64,000 nucleotides of DNA from an uncultured Clostridia bacterium (GTDB lineage Bacteria > Bacillota > Clostridia > UBA1381), in NCBI GenBank assembly GCA_944391225.1, contig CALXSS010000002.1, positions 1 to 64,000 of the forward strand, given 5' to 3'. A program made the position numbers and the translations under genes. The notes beneath the pieces were generated by a model that did no database searches, had not been told where the DNA came from, and saw nothing but the letters and a program-made list of their open reading frames with translations. This document shows, one piece after another, positions 51,101-59,008 of this stretch. Position 1 is the stretch's first letter, and the number at the start of each line of letters is the position of its first letter.

Positions 51101-53299
51101 GAGGTCAGCGAGGAAGATTTTGACGATGTTGACAGGAGTTATCTTGAGCTGGTTGGCGCTGGCGAATATGACGGATATACATATAAAACGGGAGTGTACC
51201 CATATGCAGATGTTAAAACAGTCCGACTAAGCGGTGAAAGAGTTCTTATGGTCTGGCTTGATGACGACGCGCAGCGCGAAGACAGCAACAGAACAGCCTT
51301 ATATTACAGCATATATTCAGACGGAACATGGAGCGAGGCGGCACAGATCAGCAGCGATGGAACAGCTGATTATTCATTTGCTCTTGCTTCAAACGGAAAT
51401 AGGGCATATGTGACGTGGCAGAATGCTGTTACACAGCTTAGCGGAGACGAAAGTCTTGATGATATCGCCGCCGGTACACAGCTTATGATTTCAGGATTTG
51501 ACGGCGATATATGGAGCGAGCCGGAGAAGGTAACAGATGAAGGCGTTTATGCTTATGATCCGCATATACAGTCGAGCGGAGACAACGTGTATGTGATGTG
51601 GACACAGAACAGTGGCAACAAGGCTGTAGCTGGCGATTCAGAGACTGAAAGCATCCATATGTCAGCCTATTATAATGGTGTACTTCAAAGCGAGGCAGAG
51701 GAAAAAGTATCAGGTCTTGTGCCGGGATCACAAGGTGCTTTGAATAGCAGCGGCGAAACTGCTGTAGTTGACAGCAACGGAAAAATACTGTATATTGACG
51801 GCGTTCAAAAATATACCGCAAACGGAAAAATAACAGGCTTAAGCAGTTTGGACAGCGAGTTTTATTTCGTTGACAGCGGCGAGCTTAAGAAGATATCCTC
51901 GTTTACCGGAGCACAAAAGCTATGTTCCGGAATAGGAGAATATCCTGTGATAATAGAGGCAGGAGAGGACTATGCCGCTGTATACAGACAGCAGGATGGT
52001 TTCAGAGCTGATCTTTATGCGGTGTATATAAGCCGAGACGGCAGCTGCACAGCGCCTGTTCCGGTGCTAAAGTCTGAAAAGATGATACGCTCGTTTTGCC
52101 CGGCAGCTGATGATGATGGGAATATATCTGCAGCGGCAGTTGTTATAAATGCGGGTGAAAATGATACTACGGAGATACCGGAGCTGATATATACCGAGAC
52201 TGCGCCTATAGAGGACATCGCAGTTGAGGCTATATCAGTATCTGATACCATAGAGCTTAATAAAATGGCTGATTTTACAGTTTCAGTTACTAACCGTACC
52301 AAGTCGGTGCTGACAGATGTATACTTAACGATCAGTGGCGAGGACTGCGGTGAACTGTACAGCAGCAATATCAAGACGCGAATTGAACCGGGTGAAACAG
52401 AAAAAGTCAAAGCGCTTGTAAAGATACCGGATAATTTTGTTAAACAGACTGTAACGGCAGAGGTGACATCAGCAGCGGTTGAACAGAATACGGGCAATAA
52501 TTCGATCTCAGATATATTTGGAGGCGCAGATCTCAGTGTTGAGCTCAGAGGAAAAGAGCTTACTGTCAGGAATATAGGAACAGACGCCGCGAACGGCGTT
52601 GAACTCAAGGCGAACGAAAATGTATTGATAGATCAGAAGATAGGTGTATTGGAAGCCGGTGAAAAGTATTCCGTTATGCTTGAAAGTGAAGACGATGTGA
52701 CGGTTGAAGCAGTAAGCTCAAGCGATGAGCAGTATTTGTATAACAATACATGCAGCGGCAGCACAAAGGATAGGGTATTGCTGATTGCATCAGATAAAAG
52801 AGTTGGGGTTGCGCCGGGCGAGAAATATTCGTTAAGAGTGGATTCCTCGTCTGATGAAGATGTTCCTGTATACTTTGTGTCAAGTGATGAGACTGTGGCG
52901 GCGGTAGATGAAAACGGAACAGTCACAGCAGTATCGGAAGGCGCAGCGGCTGTGGAGATAATATCACCGAATGCACTGACAAGATCTGTTGTTATGATAT
53001 ATGTGCGAGAGAAAAGATCGCCGGAGATAATTTCAGCAGAGTTGAATGATTATGGAGAATTAAAGCTGAGGCTTGATACATCAGAGTGTATGGCGAGTGG
53101 TGAAAGCGGTGAGCTAATAGTTGCAGTTTATGATGAGGATGGAGCGCTTATTGCTGTTGAGAAAAAAGCAACGTCAGGACAGGAATGTGATCTTAGCATG
53201 TATATTAATGGCGGATATCCTGCAAAGGTAAAGGCGATGGTGTGGAACAGTATAAACGGAATGTATCCATCATCATATGCGGCAGAAGAGAATATATAA
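48161..53299 (+). CDS. Very large secreted multidomain protein (beta-helix-like repeats, CARDB-like and Ig-like domains)
   Basis: A predicted 1712-residue secreted protein. Signal peptide 1-25 (cleavage after VLA). Residues about 70-550 contain over fifteen imperfect 20-25-residue repeats of the type CSVYGDITxxxxAxGI, as in right-handed beta helices. At about 555-600 a CxxCxxC plus CxC cluster (CYRCNECG ... CGC) looks like a zinc ribbon. A Pro/Thr linker leads to a carboxypeptidase-regulatory-like beta sandwich (about 625-690), a long unassigned region, repeats with W/Y strands (about 1010-1250), CARDB-like adhesion domains (about 1345-1530) and a Big_2-like domain (about 1545-1615). No wall anchor is seen. 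It starts 3 bp after trmB with AGGTGAC overlapping the trmB stop, so it may be coexpressed with housekeeping genes. Confidence 0.78.
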   Translation: MNIVGKAICILLALSLTAPAVVLADTDRADGSKLISHEEAELRRQLINNKESAIYISENVSDNVIYIETAEDLLAIDGESDGYYELKDNIDLSGISWIPIDLYNATINGAGYSITGLTLDRVYENEYGENNAGMFAGYGIYIADLSISEAKADISLSGSDNEYENYQISVTGDVYLDHCMIDADINVVGASDNMSLNVLGISSGNDTVFNGDINVVNGSVKAMVGSVRGCEFIGDISSEGEYFNAYGIETYETAENCAIYGDITADGVAVGISGPAESCRFYGDITGGSAVGCLNNLSDCIVTGDITAVSGHAHGIENSTGCVVEGDITGFDAYGIYGQSSDCSVYGSIASKTDGYGSAAGIYITGIGAGCSVYGDVTAYSGGALGITAFEAWQDGERISGSVYSSAVYGNISGSDSARGMYIYNGELKNCTVYGNITSGGETVGIISSGAVKSCSVYGDISVNENAAGEAVTAAGIRAYQEYGATEGCIIKGNITSPYTALGIEGAQNSCLYGSVTGGRVDFGMSESSGCYISGSIAEQSEDSPLTVSASVPYQACYRCNECGSELLSAQDMGERYKCGCTSYSYYYRVNELCYDSGSRPEMGTEVTPAPEMTAPPMGPCIITVLDYETSEPIAWAELKLDGKKYITNENGVVVSDRSGVIAGLSVSIGGNIIHTETNYVAAAGHLNTVYVNGLDLEAEDFNFGNGGEASVTGPQISIMGKQFSLFELPVSFEKNYMDIISLAYDKENKEYQAIIGMAYDKESIVNNDAKNPTWRKQFDSIVGFFREASTNGFTDELIKSFNNTELSPKPRFGRLAVDGQVRVSGFLKLKPAKDDIAVEGGVIMTGQMSGSTSIPWPLCPALYAAFSITGTVGTSLSFEPTNISIKDPQFDVKGNINMGLTPAVGVGAGLKGMLGVEAGLQGTLEASVDFPFETAEKSLKVTLSGGYYVMSYCLGREYRVSDKLASLQLYPDKDEIKIAEVSEEDFDDVDRSYLELVGAGEYDGYTYKTGVYPYADVKTVRLSGERVLMVWLDDDAQREDSNRTALYYSIYSDGTWSEAAQISSDGTADYSFALASNGNRAYVTWQNAVTQLSGDESLDDIAAGTQLMISGFDGDIWSEPEKVTDEGVYAYDPHIQSSGDNVYVMWTQNSGNKAVAGDSETESIHMSAYYNGVLQSEAEEKVSGLVPGSQGALNSSGETAVVDSNGKILYIDGVQKYTANGKITGLSSLDSEFYFVDSGELKKISSFTGAQKLCSGIGEYPVIIEAGEDYAAVYRQQDGFRADLYAVYISRDGSCTAPVPVLKSEKMIRSFCPAADDDGNISAAAVVINAGENDTTEIPELIYTETAPIEDIAVEAISVSDTIELNKMADFTVSVTNRTKSVLTDVYLTISGEDCGELYSSNIKTRIEPGETEKVKALVKIPDNFVKQTVTAEVTSAAVEQNTGNNSISDIFGGADLSVELRGKELTVRNIGTDAANGVELKANENVLIDQKIGVLEAGEKYSVMLESEDDVTVEAVSSSDEQYLYNNTCSGSTKDRVLLIASDKRVGVAPGEKYSLRVDSSSDEDVPVYFVSSDETVAAVDENGTVTAVSEGAAAVEIISPNALTRSVVMIYVREKRSPEIISAELNDYGELKLRLDTSECMASGESGELIVAVYDEDGALIAVEKKATSGQECDLSMYINGGYPAKVKAMVWNSINGMYPSSYAAEENI

Positions 53300-53344
53300 G
53301 GAGCATAAATTCAAAGAGAATAATAGAAGAGAGGTAGATAAAAA

Positions 53345-54733
53345 ATGAAGTATACTGAAAAGGGAGTTGAAGAGCTAAAAATTGCCTATATTGGAGGCGG
53401 ATCGCGTGGCTGGGCATGGGGACTCATGTCTGACCTTGCAAAGACAGAGGATCTGTGCGGAACAGTGTATCTGTACGATATAGATCCTGACGCTGCAAAG
53501 AGGAATGAGATTATAGGCAACAGGATAGCGGAGCTTAAGGACTGTGTTTCACCATGGAGTTACAGAGCTGTGGAAACTATAGACGAGGCTCTTGAAGGAG
53601 CTGATTTTGTAGTAATATCTATCCTGCCAGGCACATTTGATGAAATGGAATCAGATGTACACACTCCGGAAAAATATGGAATATACCAGTCGGTGGGCGA
53701 CACTACAGGACCGGGTGGAATAATACGCGCAATGCGTACAGTGCCTATGTTCGAGGTCATAGCCAAGGCGATAGAGCGCTGCTGCCCTAAGGCGTGGGTA
53801 ATTAATTACACAAACCCTATGACGGTTTGTGTGCAGTCGCTCTATAAGGCATTTCCAAAGATAAAGGCGTTTGGCTGCTGCCACGAGGTGTTCGGAACAC
53901 AGAAGGTGTTGGCATCTGCTGTTTCAGATATTCTCGAGATCGAAAAGCCGGACAGGAGCGAGATAAAAATAAACGTGCTCGGGGTCAATCATTTCACATG
54001 GATAACGCGCGCACAGTACAAAAATACTGATATATATCCTTTGTATGCTGAGTTTTGTGAAAAGTACGCTGACGGATATGTTGAGAATGTGGACGATAAC
54101 TGGATGAACAATTCTTTTACATCGGCAGAAAAGGTAAAAATAAATCTGTTCCGCCGGTTTGGCTGTATAGCGGCGGCGGGCGACAGGCATCTTGCGGAGT
54201 TCTGCCCGGGAAATTGGTTCTTAAAGGATCCTGAAACGGTAAATGAATGGAAGTTTGGGCTTACAAAGGTATCATGGCGCAAGGAGGATCTTAAAAAGCG
54301 GCTTGAAAAAAGCGATAAGCTGCATAGCGGTGATATAGAGTTTGAAATAAGCGAAACAGGCGAGGAGGGCGTTAGACAGATGCGCGCTCTGCTTGGTCTT
54401 GAGGATATGGTAACGAATGTAAATATACCTAACGCGGGACAGATACCGAATCTGCCTGTCGGCGCTGTTGTGGAAACAAATGCGCGGTTCTCAGCGGACA
54501 GTGTAGAGCCTATATTTGCAGGAGGGATCCCGGCTGAGATATATCCTCTTGTAAGCCGCGTATGCGGCGAGCAGCAGCTCATAACCGAGGCATGCGCGGA
54601 GCGCAGTCTTGAAAAGGCTTTCAATGCGTTTATAAACGATCCGCTTGTTGCAACTATAAGCTGGAACGACGCCCGTAAGCTCTTTGACGAAATGGTCAGA
54701 AATACGAGCAAGTATCTGGAGGAATATAAATAA
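53345..54733 (+). CDS. Glycoside hydrolase family 4, CHEV type (probable alpha-galacturonidase)
   Basis: A 462-residue NAD- and metal-dependent GH4 enzyme without signal peptide. The dinucleotide site is YIGGGSRGW (about residues 15-23). The active-site motif is Cys179-His180-Glu181-Val182 and the metal His lies in GVNHFTW (about 212-218). Published work ties the CHEV signature to alpha-galacturonidases such as Bacillus LplD, in contrast to CHSV (alpha-glucosidase/galactosidase) or CNVP/CDMP (phospho-glucosidases). It would release galacturonate from imported pectin oligomers. AGAGAGG precedes ATG. No carbohydrate transporter is adjacent, and interspersed repeat copy C follows. Confidence 0.88.
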   Translation: MKYTEKGVEELKIAYIGGGSRGWAWGLMSDLAKTEDLCGTVYLYDIDPDAAKRNEIIGNRIAELKDCVSPWSYRAVETIDEALEGADFVVISILPGTFDEMESDVHTPEKYGIYQSVGDTTGPGGIIRAMRTVPMFEVIAKAIERCCPKAWVINYTNPMTVCVQSLYKAFPKIKAFGCCHEVFGTQKVLASAVSDILEIEKPDRSEIKINVLGVNHFTWITRAQYKNTDIYPLYAEFCEKYADGYVENVDDNWMNNSFTSAEKVKINLFRRFGCIAAAGDRHLAEFCPGNWFLKDPETVNEWKFGLTKVSWRKEDLKKRLEKSDKLHSGDIEFEISETGEEGVRQMRALLGLEDMVTNVNIPNAGQIPNLPVGAVVETNARFSADSVEPIFAGGIPAEIYPLVSRVCGEQQLITEACAERSLEKAFNAFINDPLVATISWNDARKLFDEMVRNTSKYLEEYK

Positions 54734-54765
54734 TCAGAAAAAATAGACGCGTAATAATGAACTAT

Positions 54766-55041
54766 GAGGCTGTTGCAAAACTCAACGAGTTTGCAACAGC
54801 CTTGGGGGCTTTAGAAAAATAGCGCAGAACGGACGAAACGAAGGGGCGCAGCCCCCTTGCCCGAAGGCGTACGGGGGTACGTCGAGCGGTGAGTTTCGTT
54901 CGTAACATAAAGCGATCTTAATGCTGAAATTTTCATTTATGAAAATTTCCACCTTAAACTTGACAGCAGTGATCCTTAAAAAATGGCTTATCTGCTTTGT
55001 TATTTTCGCTTTATGTGGTCTGTGCATTTTGCTACAGCCCC
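54766..55041 (+). repeat. 276-bp interspersed repeat, copy C
   Basis: Same length and orientation as copy A with only about six base differences that I can find by eye. Its flanks extend the terminal inverted repeat (AACTATG on the left, CATAGTT on the right), so no target duplication is evident. It lies between the convergent GH4 and lysS genes. Confidence 0.88.
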
Positions 55042-55044
55042 ATA

Positions 55045-55082
55045 GTTTTAATAAAAATGCCACAGAGTTTAACTCCATGGCA
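55045..55082 (-). terminator. Rho-independent terminator of lysS
   Basis: On the minus strand, an 11-bp stem with a 2-base mismatch (55058-55068 with 55072-55082) followed by TTTTTATT. It sits about 110 bp after the lysS stop, between the gene and repeat copy C. Confidence 0.65.
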
Positions 55083-55192
55083 CTAATTGTTCTAAGTGAA
55101 AATGCTTTTCTTGCGCATAAATCCGCACAAATTGGTGTAAACCATAACACTCAAATCTTGCAAACACGCATAAATACTGACTTATTCGATCT

Positions 55193-56674
55193 TTACTTAT
55201 CAAGCGGCTTCATGGTGGGGAACAGGAGCACGTCTCTTATTGCCGGTGAATCTGTAAGCAACATACACATACGGTCTATTCCAAAGCCTATTCCGCCTGT
55301 AGGCGGCATTCCTATCTCAAGCGCTCTCATAAAGTCCTCGTCAGTAGTATTAGCCTCGTCATCACCCTGAGCCAAAAGCTCCTCCTGCGCCTTAAAACGC
55401 TCTCTCTGATCAATTGGATCGTTCAGCTCTGAATATGCGTTAGCCATTTCCCAGCCGTTCATAAAGAATTCAAATCTTTCAACGTACTCCGGATTTTCAG
55501 GCTTCTTCTTTGTGAGCGGTGATATTTCTATCGGATGATCCATAACAAATGTCGGCTGGATCATATGCTCCTCTGCAAATTCCTCAAAGAACAGATTAAG
55601 TATATCGCCCTTTTTATGTCTTTCCTCATATTCAACATTGTGTTCCTTCGCCGCCCTGCGCGCATCCTCAAGAGTATGGATCTCGTTAAAATCCACTCCG
55701 GCGTATTTCTTAACGGCATCTACCATGGTTATGCGCTCAAACGGCTTGCCGAGATCCATCTCAACTCCGCCGTAAACTATCTTGGTCGTGCCAAGCACCT
55801 CCTGAGCAACATGACGGTACAGGTTTTCTGTAAGATCCATCATGCCATGATAATCAGTGTATGCCTGATACAGCTCCATGAGCGTGAATTCCGGATTATG
55901 ACGTGTGTCAAGTCCCTCGTTTCTGAATACTCGTCCTATCTCATAGACCTTTTCCAGACCTCCTACAATAAGACGCTTAAGATAAAGCTCCAAGGAAATT
56001 CTGAGCTTAAAATCCTCGTCAAGCGCATTGAAATGCGTTTCAAACGGCCTTGCCGCCGCTCCTCCGGCATTTGCAACAAGCATAGGTGTTTCTACCTCAA
56101 GGAATCCCTGACCGTTGAGATAACTTCTTATTGATGCCACTATTTTTGATCTCTTTATGAATGTGTCCTTTACATCCTCGTTCATTATAAGATCCACATA
56201 TCTCTGACGATATCTGAGATCAGGATCGCTCAGACCGTGAAACTTCTCCGGCAGCGGCTGCAATGACTTTGAAAGCAGTGTTATCTTTTCCGCTCTTATC
56301 GATATTTCGCCCGCCTCGGTTCTGAAAACTATTCCTGTAACACCGATTATATCACCTATATCAAGCTTCTTGAATCTGTCGTACTCCTCATCTCCAAGAA
56401 CATCTTTCTTTGCAAACACCTGTATCTTCCCTGTAAGATCAAGAAGATCGCCAAAGCCGATCTTACCCATGCGGCGCTTTGACATAAGTCTGCCGGCAAT
56501 GGTCACTTCCTTATCCTCATAATCAACAAAATTATCCTTTATATTTTTTGCGCTGTTGTCGCGCTCAAATTTTGTTATTTTAAACGGATCCATATCCGCA
56601 TTCACATACTCTGTCAGCTTATCGCGTCTGTTCTTTAATATCTGCTTAAGTCTTGAACTGTCCTGCTGTTCCAT
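55193..56674 (-). CDS. lysS: Lysyl-tRNA synthetase, class II
   Basis: A 493-residue class II synthetase. The OB-fold anticodon domain covers about residues 60-150 (VTIAGRLMSKRRMGKIGFGDL), motif 1 lies near FLEVETPML, motif 2 near VYEIGRVFRNEGLDTRHNPEFTLME, and motif 3 is GIGFGIDRM. ATG 56674 follows AGGAGG by 8-9 nt. Its upstream region is unusual: a 340-bp inserted palindromic element begins 15 bp upstream of this ribosome site's gene side and separates it from the likely promoter at 57111-57139. Confidence 0.97.
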   Translation of the reverse strand: MEQQDSSRLKQILKNRRDKLTEYVNADMDPFKITKFERDNSAKNIKDNFVDYEDKEVTIAGRLMSKRRMGKIGFGDLLDLTGKIQVFAKKDVLGDEEYDRFKKLDIGDIIGVTGIVFRTEAGEISIRAEKITLLSKSLQPLPEKFHGLSDPDLRYRQRYVDLIMNEDVKDTFIKRSKIVASIRSYLNGQGFLEVETPMLVANAGGAAARPFETHFNALDEDFKLRISLELYLKRLIVGGLEKVYEIGRVFRNEGLDTRHNPEFTLMELYQAYTDYHGMMDLTENLYRHVAQEVLGTTKIVYGGVEMDLGKPFERITMVDAVKKYAGVDFNEIHTLEDARRAAKEHNVEYEERHKKGDILNLFFEEFAEEHMIQPTFVMDHPIEISPLTKKKPENPEYVERFEFFMNGWEMANAYSELNDPIDQRERFKAQEELLAQGDDEANTTDEDFMRALEIGMPPTGGIGFGIDRMCMLLTDSPAIRDVLLFPTMKPLDK

Positions 56675-56692
56675 CAAAAAAACCTCCTATAC

Positions 56693-56703
56693 TAAATTAA
56701 TAT
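56693..56703. repeat. Left 11-bp target-site duplication
   Basis: TAAATTAATAT, identical to 57044-57054, directly flanking the inverted-repeat-bounded element. Confidence 0.8.
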
Positions 56704-57043
56704 TAGGCAATTATAAAACTCTAAAAGAGTTTTATAATTGCTACCTATTTGATGTGTACTCGAGGATGTACCCGCCAAGAAAGGCGGGCAAGACCGAAGG
56801 TCTTGATTTTGCTGCGGCAAAATTACTGGGTGTACCCTCGAATTTAATAAATTTCTGAACGATGTGCACCGCGCAAGAAAGCGCGGTCAGCCAAAGGCTG
56901 AATTTTGCTTTGCAAAATTGCTGAATGCGCGTCAGAAATTTGGGTTAAAAAAGTTTCAACATACATATTTTATGTAATTGGATGGAACTTTTTTAACCTA
57001 CTTTAACCAGATTAATTGTGAAACATAGTTTCACAATTGCCTA
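56704..57043. mobile_element. 340-bp non-autonomous, MITE-like palindromic element in the lysS leader
   Basis: Ends are inverted repeats: TAGGCAATT at 56704-56712 against its complement at 57035-57043, continuing imperfectly for about 16 bp. Exact 11-bp direct repeats flank it. Almost all of the interior is paired: terminal hairpin 56707-56741; four-way junction module 1 (56760-56841); homologous module 2 (56849-56941); a 13-bp hairpin (56943-56955 with 56986-56998); terminal hairpin 57014-57038. It has no gene. Target duplications of 10-12 bp are known for IS4-family elements, so mobilisation in trans by such a transposase is possible. Confidence 0.8.
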
Positions 57044-57054
57044 TAAATTAATAT
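57044..57054. repeat. Right 11-bp target-site duplication
   Basis: TAAATTAATAT, identical to the left copy at 56693-56703. Confidence 0.8.
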
Positions 57055-57110
57055 CCGCTATACAAAAAACGAATACATCTCACTGCGCACATCATGTGTC
57101 AATTATCACT

Positions 57111-57139
57111 ATTATACTACAATTTTATAAATAATACAA
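57111..57139 (-). promoter_or_regulatory. Likely lysS promoter, upstream of the inserted element
   Basis: Minus-strand TTGTAT (57134-57139) and TATAAT (57111-57116) with 17-bp spacing. Transcripts would start near 57104 and cross the whole inserted element before reaching lysS. Confidence 0.6.
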
Positions 57140-57231
57140 TGGTTAAAATCACAAAAAATAATTAATTATAAATTATTTTTACTCATAGCTATTACAATAT
57201 ATTGTTTTCTACAAATATTACCGTTTTTTAC

Positions 57232-57260
57232 TTGACAGAAAGCTGATAATTTTGTAAAAT
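57232..57260 (+). promoter_or_regulatory. Promoter of the glucosaminidase gene
   Basis: TTGACA at 57232-57237 and TAAAAT at 57255-57260, 17-bp spacer. The leader is only about 10 nt long. Confidence 0.75.
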
Positions 57261-57276
57261 AAGTGTGGTGATATAT

Positions 57277-58950
57277 ATGATAAAAATAGTTATTTCATTA
57301 TTTATTCTGCTGTTTGGCTGCACAGCCGCACAGGCAGCAGATAATACAGAATACAGTCCGGAGCTATATCTTTCCCCGTTTATCGGTTTTGAAACGCTGA
57401 AAACAGAAGATATTTCCGTTCCTGCTCCGGCTCTCTGTATTTATTCGGACTCAGGAGAGCTAAGCAAAAAAATAGGCGCTCTTACACTGCCGCTCAATTC
57501 TACTGAAAAGCCGATCAGCTACAGCACTGACAGTCCGCACATAACGGTAAGCGAAGATGGAACGGTTACATCTGACGGAACTGAATGCACAGCTTCTGTC
57601 AGTATCTCAAGTGGAGATATAAGCATAGACTATCCTGTTTATGTTACAAAATCGTTAAGCAGATTCTCTCTTTCAGAGAGCGAGCTGAATCTGTACGCAG
57701 ACAAACCGGAGATAACAACTCTCAGCATAATTACCGAACCATCTGCTATAGACCCCGCTTTGATAAAATGGCATTCCGGGGATGAGGCTATAGCTTATGT
57801 TGATGATACAGGACGCGTTATACCAAACGGTGTTGGCACGACGAGCATATATGCGGAAACTCTTGACGGACAGCACACAGCAAAATGCACAGTCTATGTA
57901 GGACTTTACGATGTGCGCACAAAGGCAGTATTTATTACTAACGCTATAGATAAGCTCCGTTCAGGAAGCGAATACACGCTGTCGGCATATATCTATCCTG
58001 AAACCGTAAATGATAAATCGGTACATTGGACAAGCTCAAACAGCAATGTGGTTTCCATTTCTCAGGACGGTACAATACACGGCATTGAACCCGGCAACGC
58101 TGTTATCAAGGTTGAAAGCTCAAATGGAAAGACCGACAGCTTTGAAATAGAAATACTGCCGTCAGGATCAAGCGAAGTAAACTACAAGGTCATATCCAGA
58201 TCAGTATCCGAACGTGTTGCCGAGCTGCTCTCCAAGCCGCAGTTTGTAAGCTATGACTACACGCTTGATGAAATGGCAGAACATCAGATGGCATACTCGC
58301 CTGTGAAGTATTCTGAAAACAGAAAGGCTGAAAAGAACGAGGTGCTTGATGCCCTTGACCCATCAGCACATAACGGAGGCTACGGAAAATATCAGTTCAT
58401 TGACCTTAGTGAATCTAACAACGTAAGCGTTGATACTCTTAACTCCTACCTTAACGGCAAGGGAATCCTTTCAGGAAAAGGACAGCAGTTCAAGGACGCG
58501 GCTGACGCATACGGTATAAGCGAGCTTTATCTTGTAACACATGCGTGTCTTGAGACTGGCGATGGTTTTTCTCAACTCGCCAACGGTGTAGAAGTGAACG
58601 GCACTGTTGTATATAATATGTTCGGTATCGGAGCGTATGATGAGAACGCGGTGAAATACGGCTCAGAATACGCGTACAGCATGGGCTGGACAAGCGTTGA
58701 CGCGGCAATATATGGCGGAGCAGCCTGGATAAGCGACAACTATATCAACAATGCAAGCTATAAGCAAAATACTCTGTACAAAATGAGATGGAATCCTGAC
58801 AGCCCAGGAGAACACCAGTATGCGACCGACATTGACTGGGCGACCGCTCAGGCAAAAACCTTGAAATCAATGTTTGATGCGTTCCCTGACGCCGAGCTGT
58901 ATTTTGAGGTGCCGCTCTACAAGAGTGAAAAAGAATTTGAATTTAAATGA
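57277..58950 (+). CDS. Secreted N-acetylglucosaminidase (GH73/LytD-like) with Ig-like domains
   Basis: A 557-residue exported cell-wall hydrolase. The N-terminal signal MIKIVISLFILLFG ends in either AQA-A or a weak lipobox (LFGC), so it may be secreted or lipid-anchored. Two or three Big_2-like Ig domains occupy about residues 50-290 (GTVTSDGTECTASVSISSGD; VSISQDGTIHGIEPGNAVIKVES). The C-terminal glucosaminidase domain has HACLETGDGFSQLANG with probable catalytic Glu426, followed by NMFGIGAYD. It likely cuts the glycan strands of peptidoglycan. ATG 57277 follows GGTGAT. Monocistronic. Confidence 0.9.
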   Translation: MIKIVISLFILLFGCTAAQAADNTEYSPELYLSPFIGFETLKTEDISVPAPALCIYSDSGELSKKIGALTLPLNSTEKPISYSTDSPHITVSEDGTVTSDGTECTASVSISSGDISIDYPVYVTKSLSRFSLSESELNLYADKPEITTLSIITEPSAIDPALIKWHSGDEAIAYVDDTGRVIPNGVGTTSIYAETLDGQHTAKCTVYVGLYDVRTKAVFITNAIDKLRSGSEYTLSAYIYPETVNDKSVHWTSSNSNVVSISQDGTIHGIEPGNAVIKVESSNGKTDSFEIEILPSGSSEVNYKVISRSVSERVAELLSKPQFVSYDYTLDEMAEHQMAYSPVKYSENRKAEKNEVLDALDPSAHNGGYGKYQFIDLSESNNVSVDTLNSYLNGKGILSGKGQQFKDAADAYGISELYLVTHACLETGDGFSQLANGVEVNGTVVYNMFGIGAYDENAVKYGSEYAYSMGWTSVDAAIYGGAAWISDNYINNASYKQNTLYKMRWNPDSPGEHQYATDIDWATAQAKTLKSMFDAFPDAELYFEVPLYKSEKEFEFK

Positions 58951-58966
58951 TATTATATATGTATAA

Positions 58967-59008
58967 AACAGCAGCGCGCGGAGCCATACATCCGCGCGCT
59001 GTTGTTTT
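58967..59008. terminator. Bidirectional terminator between glucosaminidase and AEC transporter genes
   Basis: 16-bp stem with one mismatch (58967-58982 with 58991-59006), 8-nt loop, T-rich on the + strand and A/T-rich on the other side. Confidence 0.8.

Noticed and set aside
53989-54711. 240-codon minus-strand frame inside the GH4 gene
   Set aside because: It lies wholly antisense to a conserved enzyme with intact catalytic motifs and shows no family features.
56675-57110. T-box or lysine riboswitch in the lysS leader
   Set aside because: The conserved T-box sequence and its complement are absent on the minus strand, no lysine-riboswitch core is visible, and the inverted repeats with exact 11-bp flanking duplications indicate an insertion instead.
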